DNA of 64,000 nt from Phytopseudomonas straminea (GTDB lineage: Bacteria > Pseudomonadota > Gammaproteobacteria > Pseudomonadales > Pseudomonadaceae), in assembly GCF_900112645.1 (NCBI RefSeq), contig NZ_FOMO01000012.1, positions 1-64,000 on the forward strand. The letters are read 5' to 3'. The notes below the pieces were generated by a model. That model worked only from the letters and a program-made list of their open reading frames with translations. It did not search any database and was not told the DNA's origin. The translations under genes were made by a program, and so were the position numbers. This document shows positions 31,680 to 39,349 of the stretch, in pieces. Numbering within the stretch: position 1 is the first letter of the stretch; each line of letters starts with the position of its first letter.

Positions 31680-32325
31680 GGTCACTCTCCTCGAGGCGGG
31701 CCAGCTCGCTGTCGAGCGCTCCGCTATCGGCGCAGATGATGATGCCCTGCGCGCGCATCTGTTCGATGGCTTGCGTCGCGCCGGCTTCGGAAATGGCCCG
31801 GCACGCCGGAAGATACAGCAACACCTCAAGGCCGGCGCTACGCAGTTGCAGCGAGGTGTTCTTCACGCAGAAATCCAGGGCCAGGCCACCGACCACCACG
31901 GCCTTAACGCCCGCTACTTGCAGGTATTCGATCACGCCCGTGCTGCGCTTGCCGGCCAGGTCGTGGTAGCAGGCGCCGTAGGGGTGCAGATCGGGTTCGA
32001 CACCTTTCCAGACGAAGAAGTCATAGTCGATTGGCGCAGGCAGCGTATCGAGCAGCTCGAAGCCCGGCGTGCCCGGCACACAGTGGCTGACCCAGGTCAG
32101 ATCGGAATTGGCATGGCTCAAGGGCTGCAGCATCTGGTCGTAGCCCTCGACCACCCACAGGGCGTTGGGCGTGTGGGCGTCCTTGCTGCCCAGGCGCAGG
32201 GTGCCACGACGCGCCATGTCGTTGAGCGACGCGGCGATTTCATGGCCGCCGGGCACCGGCAACTCATCGGGGCACAGGCTGGTAAAGCCCTTCTGCGCAT
32301 CGACATCGAACGTGGCGATCTTCAT
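31672..32325 (-). CDS. pncA: nicotinamidase (PncA/PcnA, isochorismatase fold)
   Basis: Hydrolyses nicotinamide to nicotinate and feeds pncB. 217 residues. Catalytic triad candidates are D9 (FDVDAQKGF), K107 (VWKGVEPDLHPYGACYHD) and C153 (GLALDFCVKN); metal ligands lie near D49 and H51 (SKDAHTP). AGGAGGT precedes the ATG at 32325. It is first in the leftward operon from the shared promoter region with nadD2. Confidence 0.92.
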   Translation of the reverse strand: MKIATFDVDAQKGFTSLCPDELPVPGGHEIAASLNDMARRGTLRLGSKDAHTPNALWVVEGYDQMLQPLSHANSDLTWVSHCVPGTPGFELLDTLPAPIDYDFFVWKGVEPDLHPYGACYHDLAGKRSTGVIEYLQVAGVKAVVVGGLALDFCVKNTSLQLRSAGLEVLLYLPACRAISEAGATQAIEQMRAQGIIICADSGALDSELARLEESDHE

Positions 32326-32424
32326 CTGACACCTCCTACTCATGGAGCCGCATCGCTGCGGGGTGGACACATATTCCACCAGGTGTATTATGTATGTCAA
32401 CACCCACCTGCAAGGAGAATCGTC
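32326..32424. promoter_or_regulatory. divergent pncA / nadD2 promoter with candidate NrtR site
   Basis: On the minus strand a perfect -35 TTGACA (32395-32400) precedes a weak -10 (32371-32376). The same stretch carries inverted arms CAGGTG (32380-32385) / CACCTG (32405-32410) and GGTGT (32382-32386) / ACACC (32400-32404). NrtR is encoded in the same cluster and is known to repress NAD salvage genes from such gaps. The exact operator is a guess. Confidence 0.5.
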
Positions 32425-33006
32425 ATGCAGCCATCGCCCCTGCAGTGCTTCGCGGCAGGCCAAGATGAACCAGCGCCACAGCGCTTCGCGCTGGCCGTTT
32501 ACGGCGGCGCCTTCGATCCGCCCCATGCCGGCCACGCCAGTGTGATCTGCCGAGCACTGGAAACCAGCGAGCAGGTGCTGGTGGTGCCGAGCTACCGCCA
32601 TGCCGACGCCAAGCGCATGGCCGACTTCGACCTGCGTTGCGCCTGGGTCGAGCGCCTGGCAGCACGCTTCGGTGATCGGGTACGCTGCTGCAGCCTGGAG
32701 CGCGAGTTGGGTGCCGATGGCCGGGTGATCTACAGCGTTGACCTGCTCAGCTGCCTGGCCGAACGATACGGACTGCCGGGCGAGCGCCTGGCGCTGGTGA
32801 TAGGCGAAGACAACCTCACCCGGCTCAAGACATTCCACCGCGCCGCCGAGCTGCGCCAGCGCTTTGGGCTGGTGGTCGCCGATGAGGAGATGACCGTGCA
32901 CAGCAGCGCAATCCGCGCGATGATCGCCGCCGGGCAGGCGATCCCCGAGGCCTGGCAGTTGCCGGAGATTCAGGCTGATATGACGATCTACAGGAGTGCG
33001 ATGTGA
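32425..33006 (+). CDS. nadD2: nicotinate-nucleotide adenylyltransferase, second type (NadD2)
   Basis: Adenylates nicotinate mononucleotide to nicotinate adenine dinucleotide, linking pncB to nadE. 193 residues. The nucleotidylyltransferase motif GGAFDPPHAGHASVICRA (GxFxPxHxGH type) lies near the N-terminus, and the C-terminal VHSSAIRAMIAAGQAIPEAW matches the family SSTxIR motif with its central S-x-I-R. AAGGAG precedes the ATG. It overlaps nrtR by four bases. Confidence 0.9.
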   Translation: MQPSPLQCFAAGQDEPAPQRFALAVYGGAFDPPHAGHASVICRALETSEQVLVVPSYRHADAKRMADFDLRCAWVERLAARFGDRVRCCSLERELGADGRVIYSVDLLSCLAERYGLPGERLALVIGEDNLTRLKTFHRAAELRQRFGLVVADEEMTVHSSAIRAMIAAGQAIPEAWQLPEIQADMTIYRSAM

Positions 33007-33713
33007 GTTCTGCTGAAGTATTGGCCAGTGTCGATCTGATCGCCCTGCGTATGGATATCGAGAGCCGCCAGTTGCAGGTGCTGCTGCACCGCCGCGAGCG
33101 CGAGCCGTTTCTGGGCCAGTGGGCGTTGCCGGGGGTGATCGTCAACGGCAGCACCCGCGACGCCAACCTGGAAGCCGCCGCCCACCGCGTATTGCGCGAT
33201 AAGGCCCAGGTGTTGCCAAGGCATCTGGAGCAGGTCGGCACCGAAGGCAGCGCCGAGCGTGACCCGCGCGGCTGGTCGATGAGCACCTATTACCTGGCCC
33301 TGCTGGCGCCGGACACCGAGACCGCTGACGACGGCCTGCGCTTCGTACCACTCGACGAGGTGCTGGACGGGCGCCTCGCCCTGCCCTTTGACCACGGGCA
33401 ACTGGTACGCCTGAGCGTCGAGCGCCTGGCCGGAAAATCCGTCTACACCAGCTTGCCGCTTTACCTGGCGCCGCCACGCTTTACCGTGCTCGATGCCCTG
33501 AACGCCGCCCAGGCCTGCCTGGGGACGATGATCAATAACACCTCGCTGCGCAAGCGCCTGGAAAAGATGAAGGACGCCGGCTGGATCCGCGACACCGGCG
33601 AGAAGAACTTCCCGAAAATGGGCCGCCCTCAGCAATTGTGGGAGCTGACCGATCAGGCCGAGGGCGTGTTCGTGTTCGACCGTAGCCTGTTGGCGGATCG
33701 GGCTGGTAGCTGA
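33003..33713 (+). CDS. nrtR: NAD-metabolism transcriptional regulator NrtR (NUDIX plus winged helix)
   Basis: 236 residues in two parts. The N-terminal NUDIX-like domain (VDLIALRMDIESRQLQVLLHRREREPFLGQWALPGV) senses NAD-pathway metabolites such as ADP-ribose. Its NUDIX box is degenerate (GSTRDANLEAAAHRVLRDKAQ in place of GxxxxxEx7REVQEExGU). The C-terminal winged helix (INNTSLRKRLEKMKDAGWIRDTG) binds DNA. The GTG start at 33003 overlaps the nadD2 stop. It most likely represses both divergent NAD salvage transcripts. Confidence 0.92.
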   Translation: MSSAEVLASVDLIALRMDIESRQLQVLLHRREREPFLGQWALPGVIVNGSTRDANLEAAAHRVLRDKAQVLPRHLEQVGTEGSAERDPRGWSMSTYYLALLAPDTETADDGLRFVPLDEVLDGRLALPFDHGQLVRLSVERLAGKSVYTSLPLYLAPPRFTVLDALNAAQACLGTMINNTSLRKRLEKMKDAGWIRDTGEKNFPKMGRPQQLWELTDQAEGVFVFDRSLLADRAGS

Positions 33714-33839
33714 CATCGCCCACAGTCTGAAGGATCCAACCGGCACATGAATTGATCTTTGGCCAGGTAGGACTCCTCGCTTATGCCCGAGATTTTCGCG
33801 GGCATGACCCGCTCCCACAATTAGGCGGCGACCAATCCC

Positions 33840-33908
33840 GTAGCCTGGGTTGAGCGACGCGATACCCGGGTTGGTGCCCCGGGTGTCGCTTCGCTCGACT
33901 AGGGCTAC
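33840..33908. repeat. inverted repeat between converging nrtR and AhpD-like genes
   Basis: Outer arms GTAGCC (33840-33845) and GGCTAC (33903-33908) enclose TTGAGCGACGCGATACCCGGG and its near-mirror CCCGGGTGTCGCTTCGCTCGA. It is a long imperfect hairpin of REP type and might help transcription end in both directions. Confidence 0.55.
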
Positions 33909-33917
33909 CTATCTTCT

Positions 33918-34358
33918 CTACTGCCGCATGCCGATGGCCAAACGATTGAAGGCATTCATCAGCGAAATGGCATAGGTCAGGTCGCTGATCTGTGCGTCAT
34001 TGAAATGTGCCTTGAGCGGCTCATACACGTCATCCGGCGCGTGGGTGCGGGCGATATCGGTGAGCGATTCAGCCCAGGCCAGGGCGGCGCGCTCGGCCTC
34101 GCTGAAGTGCGCACTGATGCGCCAGCCCGCCAGGCTGTCGAGCTTCGTCTGGGGCGTGCCGCCGTCGCGCAGCGCCTTGGCGTGCATCTCCAGACAGAAG
34201 GCGCAGCCGTTGATCTGCGAAATACGCAGGTACACCAATTCGATCAGCGGCAGGCCGAGGCTGCTGGCAGCCAGGGCTTTCTTGGTGGCGATCAGCCCTT
34301 TGTAGGCGTCGGGCGAGAGTTGGCTATAAGGCAGGCGCAAGGTGATGGAGTTAGGCAT
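33918..34358 (-). CDS. carboxymuconolactone decarboxylase / AhpD-family peroxidase-like protein
   Basis: A 146-residue all-helical protein with the CxxC redox pair in INGCAFCLEMHAKAL and a downstream His, the AhpD active-site pattern. It probably acts in peroxide or electrophile detoxification. It is transcribed alone; only GCGAG lies before the ATG at 34358. The subfamily is uncertain. Confidence 0.85.
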   Translation of the reverse strand: MPNSITLRLPYSQLSPDAYKGLIATKKALAASSLGLPLIELVYLRISQINGCAFCLEMHAKALRDGGTPQTKLDSLAGWRISAHFSEAERAALAWAESLTDIARTHAPDDVYEPLKAHFNDAQISDLTYAISLMNAFNRLAIGMRQ

Positions 34359-34458
34359 GGTGGCGTACTCGCTATTGGACGGACGCCAGATTACTCAGCA
34401 CCTGGCCCGCTCAATAGAACCAAGATGATGGAAAGTCATTGGTCCATCTTTCGGCGAG

Positions 34459-34878
34459 TCATTCGCCTTGCCGCATAGGCATGCGGTCGATGGTCCGGAA
34501 GATCGCCTGCAAGTCCGCATCGGCGCCCTGCTGGATCTTCTTGCCGCCATCCTTGCCGACCAGAATCACCTGGGGCCGGGCGTTGCCGGCGTCCAGCGCC
34601 AGCAGCAGGCGCTTGGTGGCGATGGCCTCCAGGGGCTGCTCGTTGCGCTGCCCCTGCTGGCCGATCACGGTGTAGAGCACCATGTCGCGCTCGACGAACG
34701 CCTCGCGGTTGGCCGGCTCGCGCAGCGCGGCCTGCACCCGCGCCAGCAGCGGATCATCGGCGCTGGCCGCCAGCACGATCAGCGGCCGGGTCTTCCAGCG
34801 CTCGGCCTCGAGCGGATTCTCGCTGGCGTGGGCCAGCAGCGGCAGCGCCAGGAGCAGCAGGGTCGCGAAACGCTTCAT
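34459..34878 (-). CDS. exported DUF4174 protein
   Basis: 139 residues with a signal peptide MKRFATLLLLALPLLAHASEN. The DUF4174 fold follows (PLIVLAASADDPLLARVQAAL... ERDMVLYTVIG... PQVILVGKDGGKKIQQGADADLQAIFRTIDRMPMRQGE), a thioredoxin-like pattern without redox cysteines. It has an AGGAGAG ribosome-binding site. It lies 35 bases after speA on the same strand, so they may share a transcript. Function unknown. Confidence 0.82.
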   Translation of the reverse strand: MKRFATLLLLALPLLAHASENPLEAERWKTRPLIVLAASADDPLLARVQAALREPANREAFVERDMVLYTVIGQQGQRNEQPLEAIATKRLLLALDAGNARPQVILVGKDGGKKIQQGADADLQAIFRTIDRMPMRQGE

Positions 34879-34912
34879 GGCCTCTCTCCTAGTGGGCTCG
34901 CTCCCGCCGTCC

Positions 34913-36826
34913 TCAGTACGACAGGTACGAAGAGCGCGTCAGCCCCAAACGCAGCGCGTCGAGGAACTGGGTACGTTCGCGGGCGGTGATGCGCGCGCTG
35001 GCGACCTTGTCGCGGTAGTGGGTCATCAGCTCCTCGGGCGACAGGTGCACGTAGCGCAGCATGTCCTCGATGGTGTCGTGGGTCTCGATACCAGCGTGGT
35101 AGATGCTGCCGTCGGCGTTCTGGTAGATGTTCACCGAGTCGGTGTCACCGAACAGGTTGTGCATGTCGCCGAGAATTTCCTGGTAGGCGCCGACCAGGAA
35201 GATGCCCAGCACGTAGTCCTCGCCCTCGCGCAGTTCGTGCACCGGCAGGCTGGTTTCGATGGACTGCTCATCGACGTACTGGTTGATCTTGCCGTCGGAG
35301 TCGCAGGTCAGATCCTGCAGCACCGCGCGACGCAGCGGTTCCTCGTCCAGGCGGTTGAGCGGCAGGATCGGCAGGATCTGGCCGATGGCCCAGGTGTCCG
35401 GCAGGCTCTGGAACACCGAGAAGTTGCAGATGTACTTGTCGGCGAGCTTGTCGTTGAGCTCGTCGAGCACCTGGCGGTGGGAACGTTGGCGGGCCTTGAG
35501 CTGGTTATACAGGCGGCGGCAGATGGCGAAGTAGCACTGCTCTGCCAGGGCCTTCTGCGGCAGGTCGAGCTTGCCGGCCGAATACTGCCCGGCCGCCTCG
35601 CTGACGTAGTGAGTGGCGCGCCAGTAGGTTTCGGCGACCATTTCCGGGTCGCTGTCCTCGAGCAGGTCGATCAGCACCTGCAGCACTTCGGGCTGCTCGA
35701 TGCTGCGGTCGATCTCCGGCACCTCGTCGTTGTGACGCTCGACATCGGTCACCTGCACCAGCAGCAGTGCGTGGTGAGCCGTCATCGCCCGGCCGCTCTC
35801 GGAGAAGATGTGCGGGTGCGGAATCTCCTGGCGGTCGCAGAATTCCTTGAGCATGTCGACCACCGCGTCGGCGTAGTCTTCCATGTCGTAGTTGATCGAG
35901 CTGGCGTTGCGCGAGTGGGTGCCATCGTAGTCGACGCCCAGGCCGCCGCCGACGTCGATATGGTCCACCGGCAGGCCAAGAGCACGCAGCTCGCCGTAAT
36001 AGCGGATCGCCTCGCGAAAGCCCTTGCGGTAGTCGGCGATGTTGGCGATCTGCGAGCCCATATGGAAGTGCAGCAGGCGGATGCCCTGATCCAGGCCAGC
36101 CTTGCGGAAGCGCTCGACCACCGACAGCAGCTGGGCGGCGGACAGGCCGAACTTGGACTTCTCGCCGCCGGTGTCCGCCCACTTGCTCGACGCCAGGGAC
36201 GACAGGCGTACGCGCAGGCCGATCTGCGGCGCCACCTTGAGTTCGGCGGCCTCTTCGATCACCAGAGCGACTTCCGACTCCTTCTCGATGACGATGAACA
36301 CGTTGTGGCCAAGCTTCTGGCCCATCAGCGCCAGGCGGATGAATTCGCGGTCCTTGTAGCCGTTGCACACGATGGTGCCGCCCTTCGGCGCCAGCGCCAG
36401 GACGGCCAGCAGCTCGGGCTTGGAGCCGGCTTCCAGGCCGATGGAAACGTTCTCGGTGGCGATGATGTTCTCCACCACCGCTTCCTGCTGGTTGACCTTG
36501 ATCGGGTACAAGGCGGTATAGCGGTTGTTGTATTCCAGGCGCGCGATGCTGGCGTCGAAGGCGCCAGTCAGCTTGCGCACGCGGTCCTGAAGGATGTCCG
36601 GGAAACGCACCAGCAGCGGCAGCGACAGGCCGCTCTGGCGCAGCTCCTCGACCTGCTCATAAAGGTCGATGGGCGTGCTGCCCGGCCCGTTGGGGCGCAC
36701 TTCGACGCGGCCGGCGTCATTGATCGAGAAGTAGCCGGCGCCCCAGTGGCGGATGCCGTAGACACTGCGGCTGTCGGCCACCGTCCATTGGCTTCCATCG
36801 TCCTTGCGTGTGCGTCGTGCGGCCAT
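34913..36826 (-). CDS. speA: biosynthetic arginine decarboxylase
   Basis: Makes agmatine from arginine, the first step of one putrescine route; PLP- and Mg-dependent. 637 residues, normal for SpeA. The N-terminal domain has the PLP-lysine motif YPIKVNQQEAV. The TIM-barrel glycine loop is VDHIDVGGGLGVDYDG, and the C-terminal active-site region is SVFQSLPDTWAIGQILPILPL. The ATG at 36826 opens MAARRTRKDDGSQWTVADSRSVYGI. The sui1, NUDIX and DUF2333 genes upstream run the same way. Confidence 0.95.
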   Translation of the reverse strand: MAARRTRKDDGSQWTVADSRSVYGIRHWGAGYFSINDAGRVEVRPNGPGSTPIDLYEQVEELRQSGLSLPLLVRFPDILQDRVRKLTGAFDASIARLEYNNRYTALYPIKVNQQEAVVENIIATENVSIGLEAGSKPELLAVLALAPKGGTIVCNGYKDREFIRLALMGQKLGHNVFIVIEKESEVALVIEEAAELKVAPQIGLRVRLSSLASSKWADTGGEKSKFGLSAAQLLSVVERFRKAGLDQGIRLLHFHMGSQIANIADYRKGFREAIRYYGELRALGLPVDHIDVGGGLGVDYDGTHSRNASSINYDMEDYADAVVDMLKEFCDRQEIPHPHIFSESGRAMTAHHALLLVQVTDVERHNDEVPEIDRSIEQPEVLQVLIDLLEDSDPEMVAETYWRATHYVSEAAGQYSAGKLDLPQKALAEQCYFAICRRLYNQLKARQRSHRQVLDELNDKLADKYICNFSVFQSLPDTWAIGQILPILPLNRLDEEPLRRAVLQDLTCDSDGKINQYVDEQSIETSLPVHELREGEDYVLGIFLVGAYQEILGDMHNLFGDTDSVNIYQNADGSIYHAGIETHDTIEDMLRYVHLSPEELMTHYRDKVASARITARERTQFLDALRLGLTRSSYLSY

Positions 36827-36959
36827 CGAGGGTTCCCCTGTTACAGATAGGCTGATGCTGTCGATACGGTCGGGCGAGCATAGAGCCTGGAAATGACGGT
36901 TGCTCGGCAGTGGACTGGCCGAGCAGTGAGTAAGTTTAGAGAGTCACGGGCGGCGGCGT

Positions 36960-37331
36960 TCAGCCGCCGGATTTCTTGGCTTTGAAGCCGCGCTTGATCA
37001 GCTCGGCGAGCAGCAGTTCGACATGGTCGCCCTGGATCTCGATAACGCCATCCTTGAAAGAGCCACCGCAGCCGCAGCGCTTCTTCAGCGCCGAGGCCAG
37101 CTCCTTGAGCGGCTCTTCGGCCAACGGCACGCCACTGATGGTAGTCACCGTCTTGCCGCCGCGGCCTTTGGTCTCGCGGCGCACCCGGGCAATGCCGTCG
37201 CCCTCGGGAATCGTCGTGCGCGAACAGGTGCAGGCGTCCACCGGCTGCGAGCAATCCGGGCAATGCCGGCCTGCATCCGTGGAGAACACCAGGCCACCGA
37301 GGCCGGCGAATGAAGAGGTTTTCTTGGCCAC
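36960..37331 (-). CDS. Sui1/YciH-family translation factor
   Basis: 123 residues with a GTG start at 37331 preceded by GAGG. The N-terminal part has a cysteine pair zinc-like motif (HCPDCSQPVDACTC). The C-terminal Sui1/eIF1 fold has GRGGKTVTTISGVP and CGCGGSFKDGVIEIQGDH. YciH proteins are thought to influence start-codon selection. It lies between speA and the NUDIX gene in the same orientation. Confidence 0.88.
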   Translation of the reverse strand: MAKKTSSFAGLGGLVFSTDAGRHCPDCSQPVDACTCSRTTIPEGDGIARVRRETKGRGGKTVTTISGVPLAEEPLKELASALKKRCGCGGSFKDGVIEIQGDHVELLLAELIKRGFKAKKSGG

Positions 37332-37437
37332 CGCGTTTTTTCCTCAGTGGATGGGAGCGGCGCAGTGTAACGACAAAGGCCGGCGATGCTAAGAAGCGAA
37401 ATGCGCCAACCCCTGATGGATTGGCGACCCCGTGTCA

Positions 37438-37971
37438 CTAGCGATTGGCGAGATAGTGCTGCAACGCCACGAGCGAATCGGGGCAGTAGGACTTGAGTTG
37501 GGTATCACGCTGCGCGGCTTCGAGACTCATAAAGCGCGCCTCCAGCACCTCTTCGGGCTGCAGCACCAGCGGTGCGTCGGAGACGGCCGAGAACACCGCG
37601 CACCAGATACGGTTCTCCGGCTGATCGAAGAAAAAGCGGCCATGGTCACGCAGCACGGCATTGCGGATGCCCAGCTCTTCGGCCAGCTCGCGCTCGGCCG
37701 AACGTGCGTAGCTTTCACCGGCCGCCACCATGCCGCCAGCAGCGATATCCCAGTAGCCCGGATACACCGCCTTGCTCAGGGTACGGCGATGCACGCACAG
37801 CTCGCCGGCGGAGTTGAATAGAAGGATGAAAGTGCCGCGACCGATCAGGCTGCGGCTACGCAGTTCGGCGCGGGGTAAGGCGCCAAGCACTTGATCCTGC
37901 TCATCGACCCAGGCGATCAGCTCGGCATCCGAGGCGGCGCGGTGCGCCACCTCGGTTTCAGCAATTGCCAC
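37438..37971 (-). CDS. NUDIX hydrolase (YfcD-like)
   Basis: 177 residues. The NUDIX box is visible and nearly canonical: GGMVAAGESYARSAERELAEELGI. Following motifs are FFFDQPENRIWCAVF and VLEARFMSL. It probably hydrolyses a nucleoside diphosphate-linked compound; YfcD-type members have no firm substrate. The start (37971) is GTG, three bases after the DUF2333 stop, which supports coupling. A length of about 177 is usual. Confidence 0.87.
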   Translation of the reverse strand: MAIAETEVAHRAASDAELIAWVDEQDQVLGALPRAELRSRSLIGRGTFILLFNSAGELCVHRRTLSKAVYPGYWDIAAGGMVAAGESYARSAERELAEELGIRNAVLRDHGRFFFDQPENRIWCAVFSAVSDAPLVLQPEEVLEARFMSLEAAQRDTQLKSYCPDSLVALQHYLANR

Positions 37972-37974
37972 GGA

Positions 37975-39042
37975 TCAGCCCTGGGACAGCAACTGACGCA
38001 GATCGATCACTGCGGCATTGGCTCGCGAGATGTAGTTGGCCATCACCAGCGAGTGGTTGGCGAGGATGCCGTAGCCGCTGCCATTGAGCACCATCGGGCT
38101 CCACAGCGTGGCCTGGGCGGCCTCCAGCTCGCGGATGATCTGCCGAACGCTGACGGTGGCGTTCTTCTTGGCCAGCACATCGGCGAAATCGACTTCGATG
38201 GCGCGCAGCAGGTGCGACAACGCCCAGGCCTGGCCGCGGGCTTCGTAGAACACGTTGTCAATCTGCAGCCATGGGGTTTCGTAGGTGCGCTCGGTCACCT
38301 CGGGCACCTGCCCCTGGGCCAGTTCGGTGTTCTCGTTCACGTCAGTATTGAGGCGCACTTGGCCGACACTGGCGGACAGGCGCTGAGACAGCGAACCCAG
38401 GCGAGTGGCGACGTCGCCGAACCAGTTATTCAGGTTGTCGGCGCGGGTATAGAAGCGCGCACCGCTCTGGCCCGGCTCGGACAGGCGAGCGAGGTAACGA
38501 TCCAGCGAGTCGATGCCTTCACGGTATTTGGACTCGGTCGACGGCAGCGCCCAGCTACGATTGTCGAAGTTGAAGTTCGGCTCGGCGCGGGCCAGGTCGC
38601 CATCCTCGGTGGATTGCGACTGCGAACGGGCGAAGTCCTTGCGCAGCGCACGGGAGAAATCACGCACCTGCACCACCACGCCGTATTCCCAGCTAGGCAT
38701 GTTGTCGAGCCACAGGCCCGGCGGCGCGAGGTCATTGGCCAGATAGCCGCCCGGCTTGTCGAGCAGGGTCTCGGCGACCTGCTTGAGGGTTTCCACGCTG
38801 GTATAGCCGGTCACCACCTGACGGTTGGCTTTCTCGGCCGAGGCCTGTACACGCTGTTGCACGGGAAACAGATCCGGCTCCTGGCTCCAGTACCAGCCGA
38901 CGACCAGTGCCACCAGCAGATAGACGCCCAGCAGGCTGGCGATAACGCGGCCAATACCGCCGCCGAGGCGACGACGAGAGCCGGTGCTGGCACCGTCATC
39001 GGCAGAGGCAGTGCCGGTGGTGCGGTTCTTCCAATCAAGCAT
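37975..39042 (-). CDS. DUF2333 inner-membrane protein
   Basis: 355 residues. One transmembrane helix near the N-terminus (GRVIASLLGVYLLVALVVGWYW) is followed by a large periplasmic helical part (VPEVTERTYETPWLQIDNVFYEARGQAWALSHLLRAIEVDFADVL). DUF2333 is conserved in Pseudomonas between the NUDIX gene and gcbA; function unknown. The ATG at 39042 (MLDWKNRTTG) is preferred to the longer frame at 39120. Confidence 0.85.
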   Translation of the reverse strand: MLDWKNRTTGTASADDGASTGSRRRLGGGIGRVIASLLGVYLLVALVVGWYWSQEPDLFPVQQRVQASAEKANRQVVTGYTSVETLKQVAETLLDKPGGYLANDLAPPGLWLDNMPSWEYGVVVQVRDFSRALRKDFARSQSQSTEDGDLARAEPNFNFDNRSWALPSTESKYREGIDSLDRYLARLSEPGQSGARFYTRADNLNNWFGDVATRLGSLSQRLSASVGQVRLNTDVNENTELAQGQVPEVTERTYETPWLQIDNVFYEARGQAWALSHLLRAIEVDFADVLAKKNATVSVRQIIRELEAAQATLWSPMVLNGSGYGILANHSLVMANYISRANAAVIDLRQLLSQG

Positions 39043-39349
39043 GGCGATTATCCTTTGATCAGCGACGTACAGGGCTTCGACCACAGGCCTCTGGGAGGGT
39101 TGCGCCAATACTTGGAGCACCCATGGCCTGCAGCGAGACTACGCTGCCACTATAAGGGAAGGCTGCCTCAGCGCGCAGTGCCGCAAGCTGTTCACGACGT
39201 AACGGGATACCGCCAGAGGTTTGCATCGGCCATGACCCAGGGTGCGGGGCGAGTCACAACACTGGCGCCATAGGAATGGCAAAATAGTTTTTAATTGATA
39301 GCACCAGGCCACCATCGGCAGGCTTGCGACACTCTACGGACTACCGGCC
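39043..39349. other. divergent intergenic region between DUF2333 gene and gcbA
   Basis: 307 bases. The part before gcbA is locally AT-rich (ATAGTTTTTAATTGATA around 39285-39301), consistent with a promoter. I see no recognisable operator. Confidence 0.4.

Noticed and set aside
34682..36850. 722-codon open frame on the strand opposite speA
   Set aside because: Shadow of speA caused by high GC and codon bias; no family resemblance, while speA is intact.
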